Assembly (NCBI RefSeq): GCF_902497775.2
Contig: NZ_OZ024668.1
Span: 4,262,326 to 4,326,325 of the forward strand
Direction of reading: 5' to 3'
Length of the DNA stretch: 64,000 nt
Source: Pseudomonas fluorescens
GTDB lineage: Bacteria > Pseudomonadota > Gammaproteobacteria > Pseudomonadales > Pseudomonadaceae
This document shows, in pieces, positions 1 through 8,768 of the stretch; within the stretch, counting starts at the first letter, position 1, and the number at the start of each line of letters is the position of its first letter. The notes below the pieces were generated by a model that was given only the letters and a program-made list of their open reading frames with translations, searched no databases and was not told where the DNA came from. Made by a program: the position numbers and the translations under genes.

Positions 1-1
1 G

Positions 2-820
2 CAGATCAAACAGGCCCGCAATGCCTTGTACTCGGCCAGGTCTGCCTTGAGCACGGTTGAGGGCATCTACGAACAGCGCGACAAACTGGCCAGGCTCTTG
101 GCGATGCCGGCCTACACCGAAGGCCTCAAGCCGTTCCCCAACCTCAAGGAACTGGCCAGTTCGGCTGACCAGCAACTGCAGCAAGTCACCGATAGCGATA
201 CGCTCAAAGTGGCCGGCAACCAAGTCAGCAAACTGGATCTTGAGATCGACCGCATCCGTTATTGGCTCGAACAGATGACCCTGCGCGATCAGTTGCAGCA
301 GCGCCTGCAAGCGATGCCGCTGGCCGCCGGTGACCGCGCACAACTGCAAGCGCTGCTCGCGCAAGCCAACAACAGCTTGCATGACCAGAACGTCAGCCAA
401 GTCCGCACTCAACTTCAGCACCTCAAGCAGATGCTAGACTTCGCCGCCCTGCCATTGACCATGCAGATCGTTGACCGCACTGGCGTCAAGTCCGGGGTCG
501 AGCGTTGCTACGACCCCGCCGGCTGCAACCACGGCGAGGACACCGACAAGGGCAAGAGCTGGTTCCTGGTGGTCGAGGCCACCGACGCAGGCGGCATCAG
601 CGCGCAAGTGCCGGTCACCAGTTCCGAAACCGGCAACCAACGCTGGACCCGCTTGTTCGCCGTACGTGTGAGCCAGGCCGAATACCTCAAGGTCAAAGTG
701 GACAAGCTCGACGATGGCCATATCGACGACCGCCTGATAGGCAGCAAGGCTGCCAACTCGCTGACCCTGCGCTTCAACCAGCGCACCACGGGCAACCCTG
801 ACATGATCATGGACTGGTGA
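2..820 (+). CDS. Coiled-coil protein of unknown function, 5' end outside the window
   Basis: The reading frame is open from the left edge, so the true start lies upstream and 272 C-terminal residues are visible. About the first 150 visible residues are rich in Gln, Leu, Asp and Arg and look like helical coiled coil. The last 120 or so contain alternating hydrophobic segments and look like a beta-rich domain, with two Cys close together (RCYDPAGC). No signal peptide or membrane segment is visible. The next gene starts only 4 bases after this stop, so the two are probably co-transcribed and may work together. I do not recognise the family with confidence and assign no function. Confidence 0.75.
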   Translation, partial: QIKQARNALYSARSALSTVEGIYEQRDKLARLLAMPAYTEGLKPFPNLKELASSADQQLQQVTDSDTLKVAGNQVSKLDLEIDRIRYWLEQMTLRDQLQQRLQAMPLAAGDRAQLQALLAQANNSLHDQNVSQVRTQLQHLKQMLDFAALPLTMQIVDRTGVKSGVERCYDPAGCNHGEDTDKGKSWFLVVEATDAGGISAQVPVTSSETGNQRWTRLFAVRVSQAEYLKVKVDKLDDGHIDDRLIGSKAANSLTLRFNQRTTGNPDMIMDW

Positions 821-824
821 ACAC

Positions 825-2177
825 ATGACCCCTTCTACCCTCACCGGCACCGTTGCCCAGAACGCCCGCAGCAGCGAGGCGTTACTGCGCAGCGCCGAGC
901 AACTGCTGTCGACCCTGAGCGATCAGGAAGCGCGCCTGGAACAGGACATCCTTACCCGGCTGAGCAACATCGCCACGCTCAAGCTCGAACATCGCCCAGC
1001 CCTGGACCAGGACACCCTGGTGCAACTGCAGGCACGCCAGGACGCCGAAGCGCAACTGCGCGCCGAGCTCGCCCGGGTCGAAACCGATATTGCCGTGTCG
1101 CTGGCCGACCAGCACGCCGTGCGCAGTCGCATTGACAGCATCGACCGCGAGGTCAAGGATCAACTGGCGCTCGAGCCTGGCTGGTGCGAGCTGGGCGAGC
1201 AGTTGCGGGCCGCGCAAGAGGCCAACAGCGAAGCGATCACCGGCTATCAGGAGATCCGTCAGGAGTGCGTCGACAAGCTGCCTTCGTACAGCGCCAACCC
1301 GATCTACTACCACTTGCTCAAGCGCGATTACGGCACTGAACAGTACCGCTACAACTTCCTGCACCGCTGGCTCGACAATAAGTTGGCCAAGCGCGTCAAC
1401 TTTGTGGGTAACCGCAACAACGAGCTGATACTGCGGGCCATGCAGACCCGTAACGAAGAACTGCAAGGCGAACGCCTTAGCCTGATCGCCGGGCTGCAGG
1501 ACGCTGTCGAGGAGCGCCTCGCCCAGGCACGTACAGTGGCGGGCATGGACCCGCTGACCCGCGAAGACGTCACGCTGAACAAGCACATCGTCGCCGCCAA
1601 GGCCCGGGCCAACGAGCAGCATCAGCAATTGGCCAACTTTGCCGGCAAACAGGACCCGCATTACCTGCGCATCCGTCAGAACATCACCGAGCGCCTGCAG
1701 GCGCAGACCATCGAACAACTGCTGGTCGAAGTACAAAAGACTCCAGACGACAACGACGACAAGATCGCCGCCCAGCTCAAGGAGCTGTACCCGCGCCTGC
1801 GTGAGGTCCAAGACCGCCTGCCCGAGCTGCGCGACCAACATGACCGCGCCCTGCGCGACTATGAGCGGGCCAAAGAACTGGAGCGGGCGCTGCGCACCGA
1901 CTATTACCGTGACAGCGACTACAGCTACCACACCACCTTGAGCATCGAGCGCCTGCTGGCCGACTACATGACCCGCGACCTCAGCCTGCACGCGCTGGAA
2001 ACCGTGCTGCAAAGTGGCCGACGCCTGGTGCCGCGCAGCTCCTCGTCCAGCAGCGCTTCATCATCCAGCTGGTCGAGCTCCGGTTCCAGCAGTTCAAGCT
2101 CGAGCTCAAGTTCCAGTGATTACTCCACCTCGAGCAGCAGCGGCGGTGGCAGCTTCAGTACCTCGGACAGTTTCTGA
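825..2177 (+). CDS. Coiled-coil protein with a serine-rich tail, unknown function
   Basis: A 450-residue protein starting with ATG 4 bases after the preceding stop, with little Shine-Dalgarno sequence, which suggests translational coupling. Residues 1 to about 390 are charged and heptad-like with long Arg/Glu/Gln/Leu stretches, as in a coiled coil. From about residue 400 to the end the protein is almost all Ser with some Gly, Thr and Tyr and ends in Phe. Serine-rich low-complexity tails occur in some surface or membrane-associated proteins, but no signal peptide or membrane helix is seen here. A terminator follows, so this is the last gene of its operon. I do not recognise the function. Confidence 0.8.
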   Translation: MTPSTLTGTVAQNARSSEALLRSAEQLLSTLSDQEARLEQDILTRLSNIATLKLEHRPALDQDTLVQLQARQDAEAQLRAELARVETDIAVSLADQHAVRSRIDSIDREVKDQLALEPGWCELGEQLRAAQEANSEAITGYQEIRQECVDKLPSYSANPIYYHLLKRDYGTEQYRYNFLHRWLDNKLAKRVNFVGNRNNELILRAMQTRNEELQGERLSLIAGLQDAVEERLAQARTVAGMDPLTREDVTLNKHIVAAKARANEQHQQLANFAGKQDPHYLRIRQNITERLQAQTIEQLLVEVQKTPDDNDDKIAAQLKELYPRLREVQDRLPELRDQHDRALRDYERAKELERALRTDYYRDSDYSYHTTLSIERLLADYMTRDLSLHALETVLQSGRRLVPRSSSSSSASSSSWSSSGSSSSSSSSSSSDYSTSSSSGGGSFSTSDSF

Positions 2178-2189
2178 ACAGAACAAGTA

Positions 2190-2214
2190 AACGCCTCTGG
2201 ACGAGGCGTTTTTT
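2190..2214 (+). terminator. Rho-independent terminator after the coiled-coil gene pair
   Basis: Perfect 8-bp stem AACGCCTC/GAGGCGTT with loop TGGAC, followed by a run of six T. It lies 12 bases after the stop of the serine-tailed protein and 5 bases before the convergent toxin-like gene. Confidence 0.9.
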
Positions 2215-2219
2215 AAAGG

Positions 2220-2948
2220 TCAACGTCTGTTTCCCGCCGTGTAGTCAAAACTCCACTTACCCGTAACACCCTCGCGCTGGAATCCTTCATAAAGTACGGC
2301 CTGGTTGATCTGCTCCCAACTCAGCGGGTTGACAGCGTTGTAGTGTTTCAAAGGAACAATTTGCGGCGACGCCACTGAGGAGAGATAGACAATATCCGGC
2401 CGAACTACACGGTTGTCCTTGTCTACGAGCGGCATAAGCAGCCGATACTTGAACAACCAATCCAGCTTGGCCGCCGAGGTCATCTGATGGGCATAGACAA
2501 TATGAACCTGATAAATGTGAAACCGATTGGGTCCCTTCACCGTCAGGCTGCGTTTAGTACTGATCGACTCCGACCACACTTCGTTGTACAGCGTGCTAGA
2601 AGTAATTTCAGAGCCTATATTGATAGCGCCGAAATTGATGCTGAATCCGTAACTTTGATCAATACTCGCGGTAAAGCTCTTGCTCAAGCCCTCGGTAATG
2701 GTGACCTCCCTGGTTTGCTCTGAATTTTCATAGGCAGTCACCGTATCGGCATAGACCAGATACGCAAATATCGGCCGTGTATAGGTTGCCCACGATTGCC
2801 CGCCATAGGCGACATCACCATAGGTGGTATTGCCCTTTATCCAACATCCGGGCTGCGGCGTATCCTCGCCAAACAGGTAACGATCGATTTCGTAAGAACC
2901 TTGCTTGAAAGGGAATTGTGCAATCGCAGGTGATTTCTTATTCATCAT
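2220..2948 (-). CDS. Monalysin-like beta-pore-forming toxin (copy A)
   Basis: A 242-residue protein. The ATG at 2948 follows an AAGGAG Shine-Dalgarno; a second ATG comes directly after. The sequence carries the signatures I remember from P. entomophila monalysin, in order: an N-terminal KQGSYEIDRYLFG block, GCWIKGNTTYGD, SWATYTRPIFAYL, a Ser/Thr-rich alternating region (about residues 85-140), KGPNRFHIYQVHIVYAH, and YLSSVASP. In monalysin the alternating region forms the transmembrane beta-barrel. There is no signal peptide, as in monalysin. The protein starts about where mature monalysin starts, so the N-terminal propeptide seems absent. Base composition is less GC-rich than in the sugar genes next door, which suggests transfer. 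It lies 20 bases downstream of copy B and is probably co-transcribed with it. Insect-directed activity is an inference. Confidence 0.82.
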   Translation of the reverse strand: MMNKKSPAIAQFPFKQGSYEIDRYLFGEDTPQPGCWIKGNTTYGDVAYGGQSWATYTRPIFAYLVYADTVTAYENSEQTREVTITEGLSKSFTASIDQSYGFSINFGAINIGSEITSSTLYNEVWSESISTKRSLTVKGPNRFHIYQVHIVYAHQMTSAAKLDWLFKYRLLMPLVDKDNRVVRPDIVYLSSVASPQIVPLKHYNAVNPLSWEQINQAVLYEGFQREGVTGKWSFDYTAGNRR

Positions 2949-2968
2949 GGGCGCTCCTTGCCTCGGAA

Positions 2969-3712
2969 TCAGTATTGCTTGCGCAGGTTGTCGCGTGCAT
3001 CCAGGTCCAGACTCCACACCCCCGTGTTGATGCCGGGGGAGTGACCATCGATCAGGATCGTTTTCATCAGGCTCTCCCTTGAAAGCGGCTCCAAAAGCTG
3101 CTGATCTGTCGCGCAAGCGCCTAACTGGCTAGTTGCCACTGACGACAGGAAGTACAGGTCTGCACGCCCATCACTGCGGCCTACGAAACGCCGGGACAGG
3201 CTGAACAGGCTACCGACAGCGTCTGCTGCGCCGACTACACAATGGGCGTACACCAAGTGCATCTGGTAGATTGAGTAAGTTGTGCTGCTCGGTAACAGAA
3301 AGGTGTGTTGACGGGCCTTCACCCTCGCCCACGCCTGCTTGTCAGAAAAGCCTGTCATTAACTCGGAATGGGTGTTGACCACATCAATCGCGGGCGACAC
3401 TGCGTAGTCTTTCTCCGCCCCCTTGAAGAACCATAATTCATGACCCTGGGCACTGCTAACGTTGGGCGTTTGATCGGTACCTGGATGCCGCAATTGGGTG
3501 TCCACATATGCCAGGTAAGCGAACACGGGACGGGTGAAGGTGGCCCATTTACGCCCACTGAAGGTGAAATCGCCATACACCGTTTGCCCATCGACCCAAG
3601 CGCCAGGCCTGAGTTGTTGGCCGTCCATCAGATAACGCACGGTTTCAAACGACCCACACATAACGGGAAAGCCTAACGGCTGGTAACTTTCGTCATTATT
3701 AGCGTCTTGCAT
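2969..3712 (-). CDS. Monalysin-like protein, divergent (copy B)
   Basis: A 247-residue protein read from ATG 3712, preceded by GAGGTG. It shares the framework of copies A and C: CGSFETVRYLMDG, GAWVDGQTVYGDF, KWATFTRPVFAYLAY, YSIYQMHLVYAH and DLYFLSSVAT. The central segment that should form the pore hairpin is poorer in alternating Ser/Thr and richer in charged residues (WARVKARQHTF) than in the other two copies. It could be a toxin that has diverged, a non-pore-forming partner of copy A, or a regulator or antagonist of it. It is the promoter-proximal gene of the A/B pair. No signal peptide is visible. Assignment to the family rests on the shared motifs. Confidence 0.72.
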   Translation of the reverse strand: MQDANNDESYQPLGFPVMCGSFETVRYLMDGQQLRPGAWVDGQTVYGDFTFSGRKWATFTRPVFAYLAYVDTQLRHPGTDQTPNVSSAQGHELWFFKGAEKDYAVSPAIDVVNTHSELMTGFSDKQAWARVKARQHTFLLPSSTTYSIYQMHLVYAHCVVGAADAVGSLFSLSRRFVGRSDGRADLYFLSSVATSQLGACATDQQLLEPLSRESLMKTILIDGHSPGINTGVWSLDLDARDNLRKQY

Positions 3713-3823
3713 TACGCACCTCGGTTGCAAATCCTTGAGCCTTGAACCCTACGGCGTAACAGGTCGGCTCAGCAGCTGGATCCCCTTCCCTGGCCTTGGT
3801 AGCACCTCGACAAAATCACAGGC

Positions 3824-3854
3824 AAAAAAAAAGGTGCGCCGACCAAGCGCACCT
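3824..3854 (-). terminator. Rho-independent terminator after eda
   Basis: On the minus strand an 8-bp perfect stem AGGTGCGC/GCGCACCT with a 7-base loop is followed by nine T. It closes the zwf-pgl-eda transcript 31 bases after the eda stop. Confidence 0.93.
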
Positions 3855-3885
3855 CAAAGCCGTGTAGCACACAACGAATTCGGTT

Positions 3886-4560
3886 TCAGTCCAGCAGTGC
3901 CAGAGCCTCGGCGCTGCACGCCTGGATACGGGCCCAGTCACGGTTGTTGATCCAGCTGCTGTCGAGCATCCAGGTTCCGCCCACGCACATCACATTGGCC
4001 AGGGCCATGTACTGCTTCACGTTGCCCGGGTTGACCCCGCCGGTGGGGCAGAAGCGCACGTCGCCGAACGGGCCGCCATAGGCCTTGATCGCCGCCACGC
4101 CGCCGCTGATCTCGGCCGGGAACAGCTTGAAGCGCCGGTAGCCGAGGGCATAGCCCATCATGATTTCCGACGGCGTACTGATGCCTGGCAGCAGCGGGAT
4201 GTCGCTGTCGACGCCCACTTCAAGCAAATCCTGGGTAATGCCCGGGGTAACCACGAACTGCGCACCAGCGGCCTGGACCGCGGCAAACATGTTGCGGTCC
4301 AGCACGGTGCCTGCACCAATGCACAGCTCCGGGCGCTGCTCGCGCAGCACCTGGATGGCCTTGAGGCCGTGGGACGAGCGCAAGGTCACTTCCAGGGTCT
4401 TGATCCCACCGGCTGCCAGGGCATCGGCCAGAGGCAGGATGTCTTCTTCGCGGGCGATGGTGATCACCGGCAGAATGCGCGCCTGGGTGCAGATCTGATC
4501 GATCCGGGCAATCTTGTCGGCCATGGAAGCTCCCGGCTGTTTCAGTTCATGCGTGGTCAT
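3886..4560 (-). CDS. eda: 2-keto-3-deoxy-6-phosphogluconate (KDPG) aldolase
   Basis: Splits KDPG into pyruvate and glyceraldehyde 3-phosphate, the last step of the Entner-Doudoroff pathway, in the cytoplasm. With ATG 4560 the protein has 224 residues, the usual length. An in-frame upstream ATG would overlap pgl and add 9 residues; I prefer 4560, which has AAGGAT nine to ten bases upstream. The Schiff-base lysine is K145 in RRFKLFPAE, the general acid/base Glu is E57 in TLEVTLRS, and the phosphate-binding GGVNPGN is present. It is the last gene of zwf-pgl-eda, 17 bases after pgl, and its expression should follow HexR control of the zwf promoter. Confidence 0.97.
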   Translation of the reverse strand: MTTHELKQPGASMADKIARIDQICTQARILPVITIAREEDILPLADALAAGGIKTLEVTLRSSHGLKAIQVLREQRPELCIGAGTVLDRNMFAAVQAAGAQFVVTPGITQDLLEVGVDSDIPLLPGISTPSEIMMGYALGYRRFKLFPAEISGGVAAIKAYGGPFGDVRFCPTGGVNPGNVKQYMALANVMCVGGTWMLDSSWINNRDWARIQACSAEALALLD

Positions 4561-4577
4561 AACGGCGGATCCTTGGC

Positions 4578-5291
4578 TCATGGGCACCAGTAAATATCCA
4601 GAGGGTCTTGTAAGAAGGCGCGAATCGGCATCTCGGCCAGGTCGTTGCCAGCCAGCGCGGCGCGCAGGGTAGCGAGTTTGCCCGGGCCTTGCACCGACAA
4701 CGCGGTATAAGCGGCGGTCGCCAGCAGGGCGCGGGTCATGCTCAGACGCTGATGCGGCACGCTCGGCGCCAGCATCGGCAGGCAGCGACGGGGGCTAGCC
4801 GGGTCAAGGCCTTGGGCAAGGTTCGGGCTGTTGGGAAACAGCGAGGCGGTATGGCCGTCATCGCCCATGCCCAGCACCAGTACGTCGATTGCCGGCAGTT
4901 CGGCCAGCGCCAAGTCAGCTTCCTGCGCGGCGGCTTCGAGGCTGCCGGCAGCACGGTAGAGGCTGAAGAAACGTGCCTTGGCCGCAGGGCCGGTCAACAG
5001 ATGACGCTTGAGCAGGCCGGCGTTGCTGTCGGCATGTTCCACCGGCACCCAGCGCTCATCGGCAAGCGTCACCAGCACCTTGGACCAGTCCAGCGGCTGC
5101 TTGAGCAGCGCGGCAAAGAACGCCACCGGGCTGCGCCCCCCGGAAACCACCAGGGTAGCCTGGCCCTTGGCCGCGATTGCAGCATTCAGGCGCCCTGCCA
5201 CGTCCCTGGCCAAGCCTTCGGCCAGCGGTGCTGCAGCGTTGTAATCATGCGCCGTCAGGTTCGTCGGCAGTTGCAGTTCAGATATCGCCAT
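4578..5291 (-). CDS. pgl: 6-phosphogluconolactonase
   Basis: Hydrolyses 6-phosphogluconolactone to 6-phosphogluconate. The protein has 237 residues from ATG 5291, chosen because GGAGGT lies 7 bases upstream. Family motifs [14 protein letters not shown] (substrate phosphate loop), [15 protein letters not shown] and [15 protein letters not shown] are all present. Its start overlaps the end of zwf by 14 bases, which points to translational coupling inside the zwf-pgl-eda operon. Confidence 0.97.
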   Translation of the reverse strand: MAISELQLPTNLTAHDYNAAAPLAEGLARDVAGRLNAAIAAKGQATLVVSGGRSPVAFFAALLKQPLDWSKVLVTLADERWVPVEHADSNAGLLKRHLLTGPAAKARFFSLYRAAGSLEAAAQEADLALAELPAIDVLVLGMGDDGHTASLFPNSPNLAQGLDPASPRRCLPMLAPSVPHQRLSMTRALLATAAYTALSVQGPGKLATLRAALAGNDLAEMPIRAFLQDPLDIYWCP

Positions 5292-6747
5292 ACCAGGACC
5301 TCCCATCGCGGGTAATCAGTGCAATCGAGCTCATCGGCCCCCAGGAACCGGCGGCATAGGGCTTGGGCGCATCGCCGGACTGTTTCCAGCCGGCGATCAG
5401 TTGATCGCACCACTTCCACGCGTATTCGATTTCGTCTTTGCGCACAAACAGGTTCTGATTGCCGCGCATCACTTCCAGCAACAACCGCTCGTAGGCATCG
5501 GGGATCCGCGCACTACGCCAGGTATCGGAAAAATTCAGCTGCAAGGGCCCGCTGCGCAGCTGCATGCCTTTGTCCAGGCCCTGCTCCTTGGTCATCACCC
5601 GCAGGGAAATACCTTCGTCCGGCTGCAGGCGGATGATCAGCTTGTTGCCGATCTGCAAACGCTGTTCCGGGGCGAAGATGTAGTGCGGGGTTTCCTTGAA
5701 GTGGATGACGATCTGCGACAGCTTTTGCGGCATGCGCTTGCCGGTGCGCAGGTAGAACGGCACTCCGGCCCAGCGCCAGTTACGGATATCGGCGCGCAGG
5801 GCGACAAAGGTTTCGGTGTCGCTCTGGGCGTTGGCGTTGTCTTCTTCCAGGTAACCGGGCACCGGCTTGCCTTCGCTGTAGCCGGCGATGTACTGGCCAC
5901 GCACCACCTGGGTGCTCAGGCCTTCGCCCTTGATCGGCGCCAGGGCCTTGAGCACCTTGACCTTCTCGTCGCGGATGCTGTCGGCCGAGAGGTCGCTGGG
6001 CGGGTCCATGGCAATCAGGCAGAGTAACTGCAGCAGGTGGTTCTGGATCATGTCGCGCAATTGCCCGGCCTTGTCGAAATAGCCCCAGCGCCCTTCGATG
6101 CCGACCTTTTCGGCAACGGTGATTTCCACGTGGGAAATCGAGTTCTGGTTCCACTGGGTTTCGAACAGGCTGTTGGCAAAGCGCAGGGCAATAAGGTTCT
6201 GCACCGTCTCCTTGCCCAGGTAATGGTCGATGCGATAGACGCGGTTTTCCGGAAAAAACTGGGCCACGGCGTCGTTGACCCGCCGTGAGGATTCCAGGTC
6301 ATGGCCGATGGGCTTTTCCAGCACCACCCGGGTACGGGCGCTCAGGCCAGCTTTGTCGAGGTTTTCGCAGATGCCGCCATACACCGCCGCCGGGGTGGCG
6401 AAATAGGCGATCAGTTGGCTGCCGCTGCCGACCTGCTCGGCCAGGGCCTGGTAGTCCTCGGCCTTGAGGAAGTCCACATGCAGGTAGGTCAGGCGGGCAA
6501 GAAAGCGCTGCAGCACCGGCGCCTCGAGCTGCCCGGCAGGCACGAACTCTTGCAGGTGTGCCTCGATCGACGCCAGGTGCTCATCGACACTGCCCGGCTC
6601 GCGGGCCAGGGCCAGCACTCGGGTATCGGCATGCAGCAGGCTGGCCCGGTCGAGCTGGTAGAGCGCCGGGAACAGCTTGCGCAAGGCCAGGTCGCCAAGA
6701 GCGCCAAACAGGGCAAAGGTGCAGGGTTCAACGCTGATCGAGGCCAT
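5278..6747 (-). CDS. zwf: Glucose-6-phosphate 1-dehydrogenase
   Basis: Oxidises glucose 6-phosphate to 6-phosphogluconolactone with NAD(P). The protein has 489 residues from ATG 6747; longer in-frame extensions to 6792 run into the promoter. The coenzyme-binding [17 protein letters not shown] motif is at about residues 11-27, with Ala where many family members have Ser/Gly (GxxGDLAxRK). The active-site motif RIDHYLGKE is at residues 172-180. It is the first gene of zwf-pgl-eda and diverges from hexR, with a candidate HexR operator between them. Confidence 0.98.
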   Translation of the reverse strand: MASISVEPCTFALFGALGDLALRKLFPALYQLDRASLLHADTRVLALAREPGSVDEHLASIEAHLQEFVPAGQLEAPVLQRFLARLTYLHVDFLKAEDYQALAEQVGSGSQLIAYFATPAAVYGGICENLDKAGLSARTRVVLEKPIGHDLESSRRVNDAVAQFFPENRVYRIDHYLGKETVQNLIALRFANSLFETQWNQNSISHVEITVAEKVGIEGRWGYFDKAGQLRDMIQNHLLQLLCLIAMDPPSDLSADSIRDEKVKVLKALAPIKGEGLSTQVVRGQYIAGYSEGKPVPGYLEEDNANAQSDTETFVALRADIRNWRWAGVPFYLRTGKRMPQKLSQIVIHFKETPHYIFAPEQRLQIGNKLIIRLQPDEGISLRVMTKEQGLDKGMQLRSGPLQLNFSDTWRSARIPDAYERLLLEVMRGNQNLFVRKDEIEYAWKWCDQLIAGWKQSGDAPKPYAAGSWGPMSSIALITRDGRSWYGDI

Positions 6748-6811
6748 GATGTTAGTTCTTTTATCAAGTTGACGTAGAAATACCGTTTTCAATCGCAGTT
6801 TTCAAGGAATA

Positions 6812-6829
6812 ATGTAGTAAAAACCACAA
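6812..6829. promoter_or_regulatory. Candidate HexR operator between zwf and hexR
   Basis: Inverted repeat TGTAGT-AAAA-ACCACA, reading TTGTGGTTTTTACTACA on the zwf strand. Published P. putida HexR operators have the form TTGT-N7/8-ACAA, and this one resembles it with a degenerate right half. It lies about 65 bases before zwf and 123 bases before hexR, where a repressor could control zwf and hexR itself. Confidence 0.7.
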
Positions 6830-6951
6830 CATTTTACTCAGTGGACAGATTCAAGTGGTGTGCCATCCATGCCATCAGTACGATAGGCCACCGTGTCAAA
6901 AGCCCGCTGCTGTCGCCAGCCGGGTGCCTCATCGACCCAAGGAAAACACCC

Positions 6952-7821
6952 ATGGACCGCGTGCGAAACCTCCTGGAGCAGATCCAGGGCCGCCTCGAAG
7001 AGCTGAACAAGGCTGAGCGCAAAGTCGCCGAAGTCATCCTGCTCAACCCCCAGCAAGCCACCCGCTTCAGCATTGCCGCCCTGGCCCAGGCCGCCAAGGT
7101 CAGCGAGCCGACGGTCAACCGTTTCTGCCGCTCGTTCGGCGTCAGCGGCTACCCCGAGCTCAAGCTGCAACTGGCGCAGAGCCTGGCCAGCGGCGCCGCC
7201 TACGTCAGCCGGGCAGTGGAAGCCGATGACGATCCGGCCTCCTACACCCAGAAGATCTTCGGCAGCGCCATCGCCTCGTTGGACAGTGCCTGCCAGCAGC
7301 TTGATCCGCAGCTGATCAGCCGCGCCGTCGACATGCTGATCCAGGCCCGGCAGATTCACTTCTTCGGCCTTGGCGCCTCGGCGCCGGTGGCCCTGGATGC
7401 CCAGCACAAGTTCTTCCGCTTCAACCTGGCGGTGTCGGCCCATGCCGATGTGCTGATGCAGCGCATGCTGGCTTCGGTGGCCCACACCGGCGAGCTGTTC
7501 GTGATCATCTCCTACACCGGGCGTACCCGCGAGCTGGTCGAAGTCGCGCGCCTGGCCCGCGAAAACGGCGCCTCGGTACTCGGCCTGACCGCCGCCGACT
7601 CGCCATTGGCCAAGGCCAGCAGCCTGAGCCTGAACATTCCGCTGCCGGAAGACACCGACATCTATATGCCGATGACTTCGCGGATCATCCAGCTGACCGT
7701 GCTCGATGTACTGGCCACCGGCATGACCCTGCGCCGCGGCGTCGACTTCCAGCCGCACCTGCGCAAGATCAAGGAAAGCCTCAACGCCAGCCGCTACCCG
7801 ATCGACGACGAACTCAACTGA
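6952..7821 (+). CDS. hexR: HexR, RpiR-family repressor of glucose catabolism genes
   Basis: A 289-residue regulator that in P. putida represses zwf-pgl-eda, edd-glk and gap and is released by KDPG. The start at 6952 has AAGGA 8 bases upstream. The N-terminal helix-turn-helix covers residues 1-77 ([25 protein letters not shown]), and the C-terminal SIS sugar-phosphate domain starts near residue 120 ([34 protein letters not shown]). It diverges from zwf, and its 3' end overlaps the convergent mutarotase gene by 8 bases. Confidence 0.97.
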   Translation: MDRVRNLLEQIQGRLEELNKAERKVAEVILLNPQQATRFSIAALAQAAKVSEPTVNRFCRSFGVSGYPELKLQLAQSLASGAAYVSRAVEADDDPASYTQKIFGSAIASLDSACQQLDPQLISRAVDMLIQARQIHFFGLGASAPVALDAQHKFFRFNLAVSAHADVLMQRMLASVAHTGELFVIISYTGRTRELVEVARLARENGASVLGLTAADSPLAKASSLSLNIPLPEDTDIYMPMTSRIIQLTVLDVLATGMTLRRGVDFQPHLRKIKESLNASRYPIDDELN

Positions 7822-8668
7822 GCAAGTGCGCCTGCAGACGCAGGTGCGCTTGCTCACCCGGCGCCAGGCTCAGGCTGTCACTGCTGCCGCTGGCCGCCTC
7901 GACACAGACGAAACCCAGGGTTTCGCTGCCACTGACGCCCATCAACGGCCGGCTGCCGGGGTGCCAGACCACAGTGTCTTCGCTGTCACCGGTATCGATG
8001 CACAACTGGCGCTGCCAGGCCGGATCGTGCAACTGCAGGGTCGCCGCATTGGGGAATACCCGCTGGCAACCACCGTGGACCTTCAAGGCGCCCTTCTGAC
8101 GGCAGGCCTGACGGTTCAAACGGTCATAACCCTCAATGTTTTCTAGCCCAGATAGCGCTATCTCAGAAACGTCACTAATACGCCAGTAGGCCAGCAGAGC
8201 ATGACTCAACTGACAAGGCTGGCTGTCCTGATGCTCGGTACTCAGTTGCAACTCCATGCGTTTGCCCAGCCTGGCCAGCAGATCGACCTGCCAGTCACAC
8301 AGCTGCAGGCGCCATTTGAGGGTCACACCGTCCTGGTCTTCGCTGCTGTCGATCAGCTTCCAGTCAAGCAGGCGCGCCCAGCCATGGGCCGGCCACATGT
8401 CTTCGCTGGGGTGACGGCCGTACCAGGGCCAGCACACCGGCACACCGCCACGGATGGCACCAACTTGCGGCCACTGCGCCGCACACCACAGCCAGGGGCG
8501 CTCGCCCTGCGGCTGGAAGTGCAACAATTGCGCGCCCTGACGGCTGAACACCGCCTGGCATTGCGGGTGATCGATGATCAGCACATCGCGCTGCTGGTAA
8601 CGCTCCCACTCGAAGGTCGGCCGCGGCCTCTGCGAGGTGAAGAAACGTTGTAGCGGGTGCTCTGGCAT
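7814..8668 (-). CDS. D-hexose-6-phosphate mutarotase (YeaD family)
   Basis: A 284-residue aldose-1-epimerase-like protein that probably interconverts alpha and beta glucose 6-phosphate, feeding the beta form to Zwf. Motifs include [19 protein letters not shown] with the catalytic His region, and [24 protein letters not shown] strands, with the conserved Glu/Trp region WHPGSRPL near the C terminus. It lies downstream of oprB on the same strand after a REP element, and may be read through from the gts-oprB operon. The end overlaps hexR tail to tail. Confidence 0.9.
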   Translation of the reverse strand: MPEHPLQRFFTSQRPRPTFEWERYQQRDVLIIDHPQCQAVFSRQGAQLLHFQPQGERPWLWCAAQWPQVGAIRGGVPVCWPWYGRHPSEDMWPAHGWARLLDWKLIDSSEDQDGVTLKWRLQLCDWQVDLLARLGKRMELQLSTEHQDSQPCQLSHALLAYWRISDVSEIALSGLENIEGYDRLNRQACRQKGALKVHGGCQRVFPNAATLQLHDPAWQRQLCIDTGDSEDTVVWHPGSRPLMGVSGSETLGFVCVEAASGSSDSLSLAPGEQAHLRLQAHLLS

Positions 8669-8699
8669 GGCGGGAAACTCTTGTTGTTAGTGAGGCCGC

Positions 8700-8732
8700 A
8701 TCGCGGGTCAAGTCGGAACGCCGCACCGCGAT
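8700..8732. repeat. Single REP-like element between oprB and the mutarotase gene
   Basis: A 33-base element beginning ATCGCGGGTCAAGTCG and ending CCGCACCGCGAT, able to pair ATCGCGG with CCGCGAT. It belongs to the same sequence class as the elements at 42415-42494 and 62660-62692, whose core is CAAGTCGAGTCGTCGCACC, and differs from the more common CAAGCCCGCTCC type. Confidence 0.75.
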
Positions 8733-8768
8733 GGGATTGCAATATGCGTAAATTTACAACATATCGCC

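Noticed and set aside
3735..3950. A 71-codon open frame between the toxin-like genes and eda
   Set aside because: It runs through the eda terminator and into the antisense of eda; no ribosome site.
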